Part shown: piece after piece, positions 1 through 8,680 of the stretch | How the letters are laid out: each line of letters begins with the position of its first letter | Position numbering within the stretch: position 1 is the first letter of the stretch | NCBI RefSeq assembly: GCF_043099315.1 | Contig: NZ_CP170746.1 | Reading direction: 5' to 3' (one strand) | From: Chlorogloeopsis fritschii | GTDB lineage: Bacteria; Cyanobacteriota; Cyanobacteriia; Cyanobacteriales; Nostocaceae | Length of the DNA: 64,000 nucleotides | Notes under the pieces: generated by a model | The model's input: only the letters and a program-made list of their open reading frames with translations | Database searches by the model: none | What the model was told of the DNA's origin: nothing | Position numbers and translations under genes: made by a program

Positions 1-212
1 GCAGCAATTCCCTTTAATGCTTCTGATAAGACTGCCAAAATTCCTACCAGTGTGCCACCGTGGTAGAAAGCAGACGAAACTCCTATATTGCCAGTACCAA
101 CCTGCGCTAATTGTAGCCCCTTCAGGGCTTGGATCATCCAAGCAATTAGCGGTAATGCACCCAAGAGGGGGCAGACAATTAAGATAACAAAGACACCCCA
201 GAGTTCAGACAT
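1..212 (-). CDS. PlsY-like glycerol-3-phosphate acyltransferase, N-terminal part (runs off the window)
   Basis: Only about the first 70 codons are present; the gene continues beyond base 1. Translation from the ATG at 210-212 begins MSELWGVFVILIVCPLLG, a hydrophobic first helix. The motif GTGNIGVSSAFYHGG follows and resembles the glycine-rich GSGNIG(A)TN loop of PlsY (DUF205), the membrane acyltransferase that makes lysophosphatidic acid from acyl-phosphate and glycerol-3-phosphate. After it comes another hydrophobic stretch ending in EALKGIA. The assignment rests on this loop and the membrane context. The length and any C-terminal fusion cannot be seen. Confidence 0.6.
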   Translation of the reverse strand, partial: MSELWGVFVILIVCPLLGALPLIAWMIQALKGLQLAQVGTGNIGVSSAFYHGGTLVGILAVLSEALKGIA

Positions 213-741
213 TTTGAATCTTGGATTTTTAGATATATTTTTCTATAACTGTCTTGATGTTACCTGTGATTTGACGGTGGAATGTTGCTTTTATCCAAGC
301 AATTTTAGGGTAATACAGCTTATCCACTTTAATTTCTGTATGTTGCGATACTGGATAAAACTATTTACCCTCTTTTATTTACATCTAATCGGTGTGCAGG
401 ATGCTCAAAAAAGTTTTTGAGTGCCTTGCATAAATTCAAAATAGTTGACTGGAGAGCTAACTATTAACTTTTTAAGCTAATGATGCTGTTTTTGAGGCTA
501 TCATTTCTTTTATTGAGATTTTACTCACAAATCTCTTGATTGTCTTTTTTATAACATTAGTAAGGGCGCTTTCAGTATTAGCGCCCACACTTACTAAATT
601 TTAAACTTTCGTCATTGCTGGGTGATACACAAAACTATAATTTCTGCCACTATCAAGCGCTACTCTTTTGCTCGAATATGAGTTTAGAGTTTTGCTGAGA
701 GTGACTGTAATGATATCTACACCCTAATTCTAGGCTTCTAT
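213..741. other. Intergenic stretch with one hairpin
   Basis: No supportable gene. The open frame over 88-420 on the plus strand is largely antisense to the PlsY-like gene, has no ribosome site and no family resemblance. The only structured element is the hairpin at 558-598. The rest is AT-rich and probably holds the promoter of the leftward acyltransferase gene. Confidence 0.5.
558..598. terminator. Imperfect inverted repeat, possible terminator
   Basis: TTAGTAAG plus GGCGCT pairs with AGCGCC plus CTTACTAA around a 9-base loop, with a 4-base bulge on one arm. It lies about 145 bases downstream of the leftward 46-codon gene and may end that transcript. No clear U-tract follows, so a processing or repeat element is equally possible. 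Confidence 0.3.
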
Positions 742-882
742 CTAATTTACTGCATAAGCTGCTTGCAGCGCCCAGATAATCAGAGCTGCAATTGCCCCCA
801 ATAGCAATACCGTGGAAATTGTGACTGCTTTTGGGGTATCTGCGCCCTCAAACTTCATGATTCCTCGGTTCAAGTCGGACAT
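742..882 (-). CDS. Small single-pass membrane protein, 46 aa
   Basis: The peptide begins MSDLNRGIMKFEGADTPK and then has one hydrophobic helix (roughly residues 19-42) ending QAAYAVN. An excellent ribosome site (GGAGGAG) sits 8-10 bases before the ATG, and the stop is TAG. The form, a soluble N-terminus with conserved-looking MKFEG and one C-terminal helix, is that of small thylakoid proteins accompanying photosystem II or cytochrome b6f. I cannot match it securely to a named subunit such as Psb35 or PetM. It is a real gene by its ribosome site and composition. The function is unassigned. Confidence 0.7.
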   Translation of the reverse strand: MSDLNRGIMKFEGADTPKAVTISTVLLLGAIAALIIWALQAAYAVN

Positions 883-1300
883 AGCTTTGTAATCTCCTCC
901 TTTGTTACAGTGCCAGTCTGTCCGTTTCGATTTTAGTCCTTCATTAGCAACTAAAGCGAAATTTTCACTATCATTTTCTTTAAGGTTTGCAAAGTTGACA
1001 TCGTCACAATTACTTATATTAACTGGGGACTAGGGACTGGGGATTGGGTAAAGAGGACAAGGAGAGATGGGGAAGCTGGGGGAGTAAACGTGAATAACGA
1101 TTCTCCCCTTTCTCCACGGCAGTTGCTACAAGTCTCTTAACCTGCAAGGGCGCACTGCCTCCCCTGCTGCACCTCTCCCCCTGCTCTCTTCTTCCCTCCC
1201 CTCTGCTCCCCTGCTTTTTCCTAGTCCCTAGTCCCTAGTCCCTAGTCCCTAATTAGAGAGATTGTTGTTAAAATCGGCTCCTAAAGTAATTGGTATTTGA
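883..1300. other. Intergenic stretch with a heptad-repeat element
   Basis: Contains the promoter side of the leftward 46-codon gene and an inverted-repeat element (1024-1253) whose two arms are heptad arrays. No coding potential was seen. The hydrolase gene starts right after the right arm. Confidence 0.55.
1024..1253. repeat. Heptad-repeat element with inverted arms
   Basis: The left arm reads as GGGGACT-AGGGACT-GGGGATT units. The right arm is four tandem TAGTCCC units (about 1221-1250), so the arms are reverse complements. Between them are purine-rich then pyrimidine-rich strands (GGACAAGG...; CTCCCCCTGCTC...). The right arm side, 1200-1231, is repeated exactly in inverse orientation at 12355-12386. 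This resembles the short tandemly repeated repetitive sequences known in heterocystous cyanobacteria. Confidence 0.6.
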
Positions 1301-2260
1301 GTGCTGGTGAAAGAAATTTTAGTAATAATTGTGACAGTGGTTGTGGGATTGTTTATTGTCATTGAAGTCGCCCTACGATCGCTGTTTGGTTTCGGCAATC
1401 CTTTGATTTACATAGCTGATGAGCAGATTGGTTATTTGCTAGCACCTAACCAGCAAACTCGTCGCTATGGCAATCGTATAGAAATTAATCAATATTCGAT
1501 GCGCGCTGAAGCAATCCAGGAGTTTTCTCCACCCTCTACCCTGCGAGTATTGTTATTGGGAGATTCTATTGCTAATGGCGGTTGGTGGACAGACCAAAAT
1601 AATACAATTTCTAGTCTGCTGCAACATTCTCTAATTTCAGCCCATCTTAGTAATTTTAACCAAATTCAAGTTTTAAATGCTTCAGCTAATTCTTGGGGGC
1701 CAAGAAACGAATTAGCCTATTTACAAAAATTTGGTAGCTTTAACGCTCAAGTAGTGGTGTTGCTAATTAATACCGATGACTTATTTGCTACGGCTCCCAC
1801 TTCTTTACCAGTTGGACGCGATCGCAACTATCCAAATCGGAAACCGCCCTTAGCATTGGTAGAAGTGTTTGAACGTTACATCAACAAGCCAAAACCGATC
1901 CCAGAAATGCAAGCGGTACAAAAAGAAGCAGGCGATCGCGTGGGCTTAAATTTGGAAGCTATTAGTAAAATTCAAGCACTGACACGTGCAAGTAACAGCC
2001 ACTTCTTACTTGTTATGACTCCCTTACTTCGAGAAGTTAGCCCATTAGAACCCCGCGATTATGAAATTAAAGCACGCCAGCGTTTAAGTGAATTTGCTAA
2101 AAATCAGCAAATTAGATATGTAGATTTTTTACCGATATTTAATTCCAGCAACAACCCAAAAACCTTTTATCATGACCATATTCACCTGAATTTACAAGGC
2201 AATCAGTTAGTGAATGAGGTAATCGAGCAAACACTGAGAGAGTTATTAGAGCTAGGATAA
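1301..2260 (+). CDS. Membrane-anchored SGNH/GDSL-family hydrolase
   Basis: A 319-residue protein starting at a GTG. Residues 1-25 form one hydrophobic anchor. Block I of the SGNH fold is LLLGDSIANGGW (about residues 84-95), with the nucleophile Ser in GDS. The oxyanion region may include NASANSWGPRNE, and the catalytic dyad is in YHDHIHLNLQG near residue 290 (DxxH). SGNH enzymes of this layout cleave or transfer acyl esters on cell-wall or exopolysaccharide substrates. The substrate is unknown here. It stands alone between a heptad-repeat element and a MITE-like repeat. Likely faces the periplasm. Confidence 0.72.
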   Translation: MLVKEILVIIVTVVVGLFIVIEVALRSLFGFGNPLIYIADEQIGYLLAPNQQTRRYGNRIEINQYSMRAEAIQEFSPPSTLRVLLLGDSIANGGWWTDQNNTISSLLQHSLISAHLSNFNQIQVLNASANSWGPRNELAYLQKFGSFNAQVVVLLINTDDLFATAPTSLPVGRDRNYPNRKPPLALVEVFERYINKPKPIPEMQAVQKEAGDRVGLNLEAISKIQALTRASNSHFLLVMTPLLREVSPLEPRDYEIKARQRLSEFAKNQQIRYVDFLPIFNSSNNPKTFYHDHIHLNLQGNQLVNEVIEQTLRELLELG

Positions 2261-2271
2261 TTACGCAAGCT

Positions 2272-2366
2272 TAATACCATTTCTCTAAAGTCTGTTGATA
2301 TGCTAACCTCCGCGTCTCTCCGTCTCCGCGTCCCCATCTGTTGCTTACTTTTGAGAATTGGTATAA
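2272..2366. repeat. MITE-like element with ATACCAATTCTC-type ends
   Basis: The ends TAATACCATTTCTC and GAGAATTGGTATA are inverted copies with a mismatch. The core carries CGCGTCTCTCCGTCTCCGCGTC, a pattern of short CTCYGCGTC words that recurs at 20265-20295 and 52430-52455. About 95 bp, non-coding, placed between convergent genes. Confidence 0.5.
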
Positions 2367-2391
2367 TCTCTCTTTGCCCTCTGCCTTCTAC

Positions 2392-3975
2392 TTAATATCC
2401 ACCGTCTCCTGATAAATCTAGCTCTCCGTAGACATTGATAGAAAATGTAAATTGAATATTGATGTAGTCACTTGACAATCCTGTAGGCAAAGGTGCAAAG
2501 GGTGCTGCTAGCCGTACAGCATTGAGTGCCGCTTCATCAGTTACGTCAAAACCAGAGGTTTGGGCAACTTGGATATTGCTGACTTGCCCCGAACGGTTAA
2601 TAGTAAAGTTAAGCACAGTCCGCCGAGAAGATTGGCTAAGTCCAGGTATCCAATGCTGCCTCACTTTTTGCCGCATTTGTTCTAAGTAAGAATTGATGTC
2701 TGCATCTATACGACGTGCATCGATACCCTCAGAACCTTCGTTAGAGCGGTTGGAATTAGGTAAGGCTGCGAGATCATCTGGTTTAAAATTATCACGAGAG
2801 ACACTGAGCGGCCCACCCAATTTGCTTGCTGCTCCTGGAATTCGAGATGGTGTTTGCCCGCTCAATCTACCCGATTGCCCTGATCGCTCTGGCGCGATCG
2901 CTGTTTGTGTAGGTTTAGGTTGCGTTGGTGTGGTGTTAGGCGATACTACAATTTTTTGAGGTTTAGGTGTAGGGGAAGCGATCGCACTTGGTAGAGGTTT
3001 AGGTGTAGGGGAAGCGAGATTTGTTGGTAGAGGTTCAGGTGTAGGGGAAGCGAGATTTGTTGGTAGAGGCTTGGGTGTGGGAGAAGCGATCGCACTTGGT
3101 AGAGGTTTGGGTGTAGGGGAAGCGATCGCACTTGGTAGAGGTTCAGGTGTAGGGGAAGCGATCGCACTTGGTAGAGGTTTGGGTGTAGGGGAAGCGATCG
3201 CACTTGGTAGAGGTTTGGGTGTAGGGGAAGCGATCGCACTTGGTAAAGGTTTGGGTGTAGGGGAAGCGATCGCACTTGGTAAAGGTTTGGGTGTAGGGGA
3301 AGCGATCGCACTTGGTAGAGGTTTGGGTGTAGGGGAAGCGATCGCACTTGGTAGAGGTTTGGGTGTAGGGGAAGCGATCGCACTTGGTAGAGGTTTGGGT
3401 GTAGGGGAAGCGATCGCACTTGGTAGAGGTTTGGGTGTAGGGGAAGCGATCGCACTTGGTAAAGGTTTGGGTGTAGGGGAAGCAAGATTTGTTGGTAGAG
3501 GTTCAGGTGTGGGAGAAGCGAGATTTGTTGGTAAAGGTTTGGGTTGTGGTTTTTGAGGAGATAAATTAGGCAATTCCCGTTTGGGCTGCGTTTTTGCTGA
3601 TTGTAATAGCTCTGCTGGCTCAGAAGCTCTCAAATCTCTAGGATTGGCAGCAGGTGCTGTAGGTGTAGATGGTGGCGCAGATTTAGCAACAGAAATAGGT
3701 TTTTCAGGTTTCGCTTCCCCACCTGCAATAGAATCTTTGGCTGCCCGTCGTGAGGTTTCTGGAGGTTTCTGTTGTGTTTCCTCAGGAGGAACTTCAATAT
3801 ACTCAATTGGAATCTCTTGGGAAAGTTCTTGCTTTTGCTCAGGTACAAATGCTCGAAGCCAATAATTGCTCCCTGCTAATAAAAGTAAGTGCAGGAAGAT
3901 GGAAATAAGCAAATCAACGAGCAAAACTCGTGGATGAGTGCTTCTATCGCCCTGGAAGTTATGAGACTTAGCCAT
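2392..3975 (-). CDS. TonB-like energy transducer with sixteen 12-residue Pro-rich repeats
   Basis: A 527-residue protein. One N-terminal membrane helix (about residues 17-35) is followed by an acidic/Pro-rich stretch. Sixteen tandem 12-residue units then run from about residue 145 to 335: PLPSAIASPTPK/E twelve times and PLPTNLASPTPK/E four times. The last ~100 residues form a TonB C-terminal domain (YLEQMRQKVRQHW, then FTINRSGQVSNIQVAQTSG and DEAALNAVR). TonB couples inner-membrane proton motive force, through ExbB-ExbD, to outer-membrane receptors; Pro-rich linkers span the periplasm. The repeat makes this linker unusually long. No exbB or exbD is adjacent. A divergent MITE lies upstream. 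Confidence 0.8.
   Translation of the reverse strand: MAKSHNFQGDRSTHPRVLLVDLLISIFLHLLLLAGSNYWLRAFVPEQKQELSQEIPIEYIEVPPEETQQKPPETSRRAAKDSIAGGEAKPEKPISVAKSAPPSTPTAPAANPRDLRASEPAELLQSAKTQPKRELPNLSPQKPQPKPLPTNLASPTPEPLPTNLASPTPKPLPSAIASPTPKPLPSAIASPTPKPLPSAIASPTPKPLPSAIASPTPKPLPSAIASPTPKPLPSAIASPTPKPLPSAIASPTPKPLPSAIASPTPKPLPSAIASPTPEPLPSAIASPTPKPLPSAIASPTPKPLPTNLASPTPEPLPTNLASPTPKPLPSAIASPTPKPQKIVVSPNTTPTQPKPTQTAIAPERSGQSGRLSGQTPSRIPGAASKLGGPLSVSRDNFKPDDLAALPNSNRSNEGSEGIDARRIDADINSYLEQMRQKVRQHWIPGLSQSSRRTVLNFTINRSGQVSNIQVAQTSGFDVTDEAALNAVRLAAPFAPLPTGLSSDYINIQFTFSINVYGELDLSGDGGY
2970..3545 (-). repeat. Sixteen 36-bp coding tandem repeats carrying HIP1 octamers
   Basis: Each unit is 36 bp and encodes one 12-residue repeat of the TonB-like protein. 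Twelve units contain the octamer GCGATCGC, used to encode Ser-Ala-Ile-Ala; four carry the alternative GCGAGATTTGTTGG (one with GCAAG). Neighbouring units are identical or differ by one or two bases (TAGAGG/TAAAGG, TTTGGG/TTCAGG), which points to recent expansion. All three reverse frames and some forward frames stay open as a side effect. Confidence 0.92.
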
Positions 3976-4297
3976 GTGATAGTGCTTTTTACTAGCAGCC
4001 TCAACAGTCTACTTATAAAAGACTTACGCACCAGTTATGGAATAATAAACCGCAGAGGACAGGTAGAAAAGAGGATTTGAGAGAGATTTTGCGTAAGCCT
4101 TATTATTAAAGTGTATACACTACAGCTAAAAATGCTCATTAGGGAATTAAATACAAAAAGTCCAATTTTCGCTGCTAGCCTTGATAGTATGTAAATTTAG
4201 CGATCGCCTTTTCAGGCTTCTAACCTATTATTGGGGGAAGTTTCTCAACATCTTGGTAGCATTGAGTCAAGTACCCGTCAGCAATGGAGTGAGGGCG
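3976..4297. other. Intergenic stretch, tonB-like / Uma2 divergent promoters
   Basis: Holds the MITE-like element at 4021-4099 and otherwise AT-rich sequence. The plus-strand reading frame of the Uma2 gene extends upstream to 4181 (TTG), but the family's usual start is the ATG at 4298. Confidence 0.45.
4021..4099. repeat. MITE-like element with ACTTACGCA/TGCGTAAG ends
   Basis: The ends GACTTACGCA and TGCGTAAGCC are imperfect inverted repeats about 60 bp apart. The interior is purine-rich and non-coding. The word ACTTACGCAC occurs again at 24147, at the junction of a broken gene, so the family may have been active in this genome. Confidence 0.5.
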
Positions 4298-4921
4298 ATG
4301 TACGCAACCGTCACAAAACCACTGACTTTTGAAGAGTTTCTTGCCTGGGATGATGGATCAGGCAGAGAGTTTGAACTGTTGGATGGGATTCCTGTGCCAT
4401 TATCAGAACCAAATGCAAATCATGAGGATTTGATTGAGCGACTGTGCACCTACCTAGAAAATCACTGCCAAGAAAATGACTTGCCTTACGTGGCACGCCA
4501 ATCCAAGCAGGTTCGGCTTAAGACAGCATCACCAGAAAAAGAAAAAAGCCGAAAAGCCGATATTGTCATATTTGCTAGGGAAGAATGGCAGCGGATGAAA
4601 ACTAGCTCTAGTTCTGCTGCTGCATACATTCCACCACCCGGAATCATTGAGGTTGTTAGTAACAATTGGAAGGATGACTATCTGACAAAACTGGCTGAAT
4701 ATGAGGACTTGGGCATTTTAGAGTACATCATTATAGACTATGCTGCTTTTGGTGGCATTCGCTTCATTGGCTCTCCTAAGCAACCAACCATTACAATCTA
4801 CCAACTTGAAGATGGAGAGTATTTACCTGCAAAGGTGTTTCGAGGACAGGATCGAATTGATTCTAGATTGTTTCCGAACATTCCCCTAACGGCTGAACAA
4901 ATTTTTGCAATGAGTCGGTGA
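4298..4921 (+). CDS. Uma2-family (DUF820) putative endonuclease, full length
   Basis: From ATG 4298 the protein is 207 residues, usual for Uma2. It begins MYATVTKPLTFEEFLAW and carries the PD-(D/E)XK-like core: GREFELLDGIP, NANHEDLIERL, KADIVIF (Asp of the active site), then GIIEVVSNNWKDDYLTKLAEYEDLGILEYIIIDY, in which the E-V-x-S-x-x-x-x-x-x-D and K residues fit the family. The C-terminus is a short beta-rich tail. Uma2 proteins are numerous in cyanobacteria; their role is unproven. An upstream TTG at 4181 would add 39 residues without family support. Confidence 0.75.
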   Translation: MYATVTKPLTFEEFLAWDDGSGREFELLDGIPVPLSEPNANHEDLIERLCTYLENHCQENDLPYVARQSKQVRLKTASPEKEKSRKADIVIFAREEWQRMKTSSSSAAAYIPPPGIIEVVSNNWKDDYLTKLAEYEDLGILEYIIIDYAAFGGIRFIGSPKQPTITIYQLEDGEYLPAKVFRGQDRIDSRLFPNIPLTAEQIFAMSR

Positions 4922-4967
4922 TTAGCAAAGAAGGAATTTATTAAGTCGTCTCAACGGGGCGAAACCC

Positions 4968-5042
4968 CGCACGCCGCTGGCTCCTTTCCTTGCCCTCTTC
5001 TTTGTCCCTAGCCCCTAGTCCCTAATCCCTAGTCCCTTGCTC
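4968..5042. repeat. Heptad-repeat arm (TAGTCCC type)
   Basis: After CCTTGCCCTCTTC come degenerate heptads TAGCCCC-TAGTCCC-TAATCCC-TAGTCCC. This is one arm of the same element type as at 1024-1253. It lies between the convergent Uma2 and pxcA genes. Confidence 0.5.
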
Positions 5043-5052
5043 CTATTTTTGC

Positions 5053-6381
5053 CTACTCATTCATATTCCGGTATGTAGCCACTGCCGAAGGTGATATACG
5101 ATTCAAGTAGCGGAAAATCCAGTATTTAAAGATGGTATCTAAAATCACAGGAAAAGTAGCAATAAACAAAAAGATAAAATCGTGATTTGCAGGTAATCCC
5201 CAATGACGCGATATGCCTTCTAGTATTACTTCCCAGCCATGAGGAGAATGGAATCCTACAAAGATATCGGTGAACAAAATGATAATGAATGCCTTAGCGC
5301 TATCACTTAACCCATAGACAACATGGTCTAAGAAATCTTTGAGAACGGCAATTTCTTTTTTACTCAGTAGTAAAAACCAAATAAAAGCAATCACAGATAA
5401 AATATCTGCGAAAACGTTTTTGATAGCGTTTGCACTAATTAGGCGATATTCTTCAGCAATTTCTAGTGCTTTTTCTCTAACTTGAATTTCTATATTTTTC
5501 TCTGACGGTGTAATATTACTACTAATCAGATTTTGAAACTTAATTTTTTCTTCAAATCTTTGCAGTTCTAATAAAGCTTGTTCTTCCATTTCATAGTTTA
5601 GAAAGATTGCGGCTTCTTCAGAACTTTTAAAATGGTTTACAATTGGGCCGACTATAAAAGCTTTTGAGAGTTGATGAGTGAGAATTGGTACAATAATTAA
5701 TAATAATAAAAACCTGACAGATATGATTGTTCTTCTTTGAGCCTTACGGAAATTTTGAACAACGTCCTGTTCAGATTTAGGATCTAATTCAATTTGCAGA
5801 CGATTAATAGTATTGAAAATTGAACGAGGTAATACACCTGTTGTATCGGTTTTACCTTTTGATTGAATCCGTCGCCCATTATTATTTAAATTTCTTTTGA
5901 TGATATTTGACTGTTTCGGCTCAACCGCCAGAGCCTCAATTTGTGGATCTGGAGCTTTATCAATTGGTTCTCTGGTGATGATGTCCTCATCAGAACTTGT
6001 ATATTTTGTGGTTACTTCATCTATAAATCGAAGTTTCTCTAAAACTATAGAAGGATTCAGATGCTCTATGCCTAGTTTTTTGATTGATTTTTGATTAGAT
6101 TCGTTGACAAAAAAACGACTGGCTCTAAACTCTGTTAGTCTCATCCTGATGATTCTTAATTGTTTTTTCAGGTTTGACTCAAAATAATCCATAACACTGC
6201 TACTATGCGGTGTTAAGTCAGAGCCTATTTTGTTACCATTAAAATACTCGTTTTCTAGCTTCTGAATTTCAAGAGCAGCATTGTAAGCTTCATCTAAAGA
6301 ACGCTCTGGTGTTCGCAAGTACCATTTGTAGGTTGCTAGTAAGTAAGAGTATATTTTGTGACCTAAACCCGAATTGTTCAT
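5053..6381 (-). CDS. pxcA: Proton extrusion protein PxcA (CemA family)
   Basis: From ATG 6381 the product is 442 residues. The long N-terminal soluble part has a kinase-independent, charged linker. The C-terminal CemA core begins at EQDVVQNFRKAQRRT, with membrane helices at VRFLLLLIIVPIL, DILSVIAFIWFLLL, AKAFIIILFTDIFVGFHS and FIFLFIATFPVILDTIFKYW. The hallmark FHSPHGWEVILEG is present. PxcA/CotA acts in light-dependent Na+-stimulated proton extrusion that supports inorganic-carbon uptake, in the plasma or thylakoid membrane. A TTG three codons upstream is the alternative start. Length and order of motifs match intact family members. Confidence 0.9.
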   Translation of the reverse strand: MNNSGLGHKIYSYLLATYKWYLRTPERSLDEAYNAALEIQKLENEYFNGNKIGSDLTPHSSSVMDYFESNLKKQLRIIRMRLTEFRASRFFVNESNQKSIKKLGIEHLNPSIVLEKLRFIDEVTTKYTSSDEDIITREPIDKAPDPQIEALAVEPKQSNIIKRNLNNNGRRIQSKGKTDTTGVLPRSIFNTINRLQIELDPKSEQDVVQNFRKAQRRTIISVRFLLLLIIVPILTHQLSKAFIVGPIVNHFKSSEEAAIFLNYEMEEQALLELQRFEEKIKFQNLISSNITPSEKNIEIQVREKALEIAEEYRLISANAIKNVFADILSVIAFIWFLLLSKKEIAVLKDFLDHVVYGLSDSAKAFIIILFTDIFVGFHSPHGWEVILEGISRHWGLPANHDFIFLFIATFPVILDTIFKYWIFRYLNRISPSAVATYRNMNE

Positions 6382-6467
6382 CGTAGGCAAGCATCCAGCC
6401 TGTATTGATGGCTTATAACCTTAATTCAATGTACGAGGTATCTTAACAAATTCCTAAGGAGACGGTT

Positions 6468-8666
6468 GTGTTTTCTCATTCTATTTGGATTGTTGGCCCT
6501 AGCCGCTCTGGCAAAACTACTCGCTTGGTTAAACAGTTTGCCAGTTGGATGCTAGATGACAATTATCAGTATGAGACATTTGATAAAAAAAATCCTAGAC
6601 AACAAAATAGCGATCGCATTGCCAAAAGCCTGCACCTTAACCAAACAGAACCTTCAGTCTTAGTTTTGGCTGCCAATGACGATAATCGTCGAGAATTAGC
6701 AGATAAAATTGTTACCACTACAGCGGGAAAATATCCAGTACGTTGCAAGACTCCTTTAGGTTTTTTTCAAGATGAAATAATTCTATTTTGGCCCTTACTT
6801 ATTCAATCATTAAATTTAAAAGCGCAATTTCCGGTCAGACTGCGCCCAGAAACTGAACAAGAATTAGCGACTAAGCTGTGGCATCCCTACTTAGATGAAG
6901 AAATTTTACGTCGTGTGGGCGTGAATGAGTACCGTTTAGTACGTCGTATTCTTGACTTACTACAGTTAGCAGCTTATGGTGGTACGCCCACAGAAGAAAT
7001 TAGCAGTGTTTTGGCAACAGCATTAGCAGAGCAAGATAATACACATTTAGAGCCAGAATTTTTGGCTTTTTTGCTGCTAAATTGGCGCAACTGGTGTTTA
7101 GAGCGAGGCTTGCTGACTTACGGAATTATTACAGAACTCTACAGCCAGCATTTATTAACTAATTCTGATTATCAACAACGGTTAAGAAAACGCTATCAGG
7201 GAGTTTTGGCAGATGACGTGCAAGATTACCCTGCGGTAGTGTGCCACCTATTTGAGTTTTTATTGGACGGTGGTGCGGTGGGAGCATTTAGTTATAATCC
7301 TGATGGAGTGGTGCGTTTAGGATTGGGAGCAGATCCTGGTTACATCGAAGCAAAATTAGCAGCACGTACTCAAGTAGAAACCTTAACTGCGTCACCCCTA
7401 AATAGTCTTGCAGATACACTAACAGAGCCGATGGTGGAATTACTCACAGAACCTATGGCGCTCTTGAGCTTACCAGAGGCAGTGCAGTCAATCCAAACTA
7501 CTTCTCGTGCGCAATTGTTACGGCAAACAGCAGAAGCGATCGCCCAGGCAATTAAAGCAAAACAAGTAGAACCAGAACAAGTAGCAGTAATTGCACCCGG
7601 TTTGGATGCGATCGCTCGCTACACGTTGATAGAAATCCTCACTAAGCAAGGTATTGCGGTACAATCGCTCAACGATCAACGCCCGCTGATTAGTTTCCCC
7701 ATTGTCCGTGCTTTATTGACGTTACTGGCGCTAGTTTATCCGGGGTTGGGGCGCTTGCTAGATCGAGATGCGGTGGCAGAGATGTTGGTGGTGTTGAGTA
7801 GGGGATATGGAGAGAGGGGGCGAGGGAGGGAAGGGGAGAGTGGGAGAGTAGGAGAAACTTTTTCGCCCTCATTTTCTCACATTGATCCAGTACGTGCTGG
7901 TTTGATTGCAGATTACTGTTTTCAACCCCATCCTGATCGCCCTAACTTATTGCCCCCAACAGCATTTGATCGTTGGGATCGTCTTGGTTACGCAGCTACT
8001 ACAGCTTACAGCGAGATATTACAGTGGTTGGAGGAACAGCGATCGCAACAGGAGTTACGCCTGATTCCCAGCCCGATTTCTTTGCTAGATAGAGCAATTC
8101 AGCGTTTTTTATGGAATGGCAGTAATCTCCCATACGATCAACTAGCGGCACTGCGAGAATTATTAGAAACTGCTCAACACTACTGGGAAATTGATAGTCG
8201 GTTGCGGCAAATCTCCTCCTCTCCCCCGATTTCATCTCCTCAAGAAGCGATCGCCGATTTTATTCAACTATTGCGGCGTGGCACTATTACTGCAAATCCC
8301 TATCCTATACGCCCAATTGGCCCTGCTACTAAAGCGGTAACTTTTGCTACTATTTTCCAGTATCGTTCTAGTCGGCGTTCTCACCGTTGGCATTTCTGGC
8401 TGGATGCAGGTTCACCACTATGGGCAAAAGGTGGTGCAGCGACATTGTTTGGTGCGCCCTTCTTTCTCCAAGAAAGATTAGGGGAACCTTGGACAGCAGA
8501 AGATGAAAAAATGGCAGAAGAACAACGATTAAGAAGAATTTTGGCAGATTTGCTTTCTCGTGTATCAGAAAGAGTATATTTGTGTCACAGTGATTTAGCC
8601 ATGAATGGACAAGAACAATTAGGCCCTTTGTTGCCTTTAGTTCACCAAATCAACTTGGTAGAGTAA
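6468..8666 (+). CDS. AddB/UvrD-like P-loop protein (cyanobacterial 'recombinase family')
   Basis: A 732-residue protein from GTG 6468, with AAGGAG seven to twelve bases upstream. Walker A is GPSRSGKTT (about residues 10-18), a conserved LVLAANDDNRRELADKI block follows near residue 70, and a Walker B-like VLADDVQDYP sits near residue 245, as in UvrD-type helicases. Later motifs (EQVAVIAPGLDAIARYTLIEIL; LFGAPFFLQERLGEPWTAEDE; RVYLCHSD) fit the AddB/RecB-fold helicase scaffold. I see no four-cysteine Fe-S nuclease cluster at the C-terminus, so it is a helicase-like or scaffold subunit without the nuclease. A GGGAGGG-rich insert near residue 450 looks low-complexity. The small gene just downstream is probably co-transcribed. 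Confidence 0.55.
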   Translation: MFSHSIWIVGPSRSGKTTRLVKQFASWMLDDNYQYETFDKKNPRQQNSDRIAKSLHLNQTEPSVLVLAANDDNRRELADKIVTTTAGKYPVRCKTPLGFFQDEIILFWPLLIQSLNLKAQFPVRLRPETEQELATKLWHPYLDEEILRRVGVNEYRLVRRILDLLQLAAYGGTPTEEISSVLATALAEQDNTHLEPEFLAFLLLNWRNWCLERGLLTYGIITELYSQHLLTNSDYQQRLRKRYQGVLADDVQDYPAVVCHLFEFLLDGGAVGAFSYNPDGVVRLGLGADPGYIEAKLAARTQVETLTASPLNSLADTLTEPMVELLTEPMALLSLPEAVQSIQTTSRAQLLRQTAEAIAQAIKAKQVEPEQVAVIAPGLDAIARYTLIEILTKQGIAVQSLNDQRPLISFPIVRALLTLLALVYPGLGRLLDRDAVAEMLVVLSRGYGERGRGREGESGRVGETFSPSFSHIDPVRAGLIADYCFQPHPDRPNLLPPTAFDRWDRLGYAATTAYSEILQWLEEQRSQQELRLIPSPISLLDRAIQRFLWNGSNLPYDQLAALRELLETAQHYWEIDSRLRQISSSPPISSPQEAIADFIQLLRRGTITANPYPIRPIGPATKAVTFATIFQYRSSRRSHRWHFWLDAGSPLWAKGGAATLFGAPFFLQERLGEPWTAEDEKMAEEQRLRRILADLLSRVSERVYLCHSDLAMNGQEQLGPLLPLVHQINLVE

Positions 8667-8680
8667 ATGTGTTAAGTATT

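Noticed and set aside
88..420. 110-codon plus-strand frame at the left edge
   Set aside because: Antisense to the PlsY-like gene for part of its length, with no ribosome site and no family resemblance.
2946..3556. Long open frames in both strands over the TonB repeats; possible CRISPR-like 36-bp repeats
   Set aside because: The repeats are in tandem without unique spacers and all encode the in-frame Pro-rich units of the TonB-like protein. The other frames stay open only because the unit is a multiple of three.
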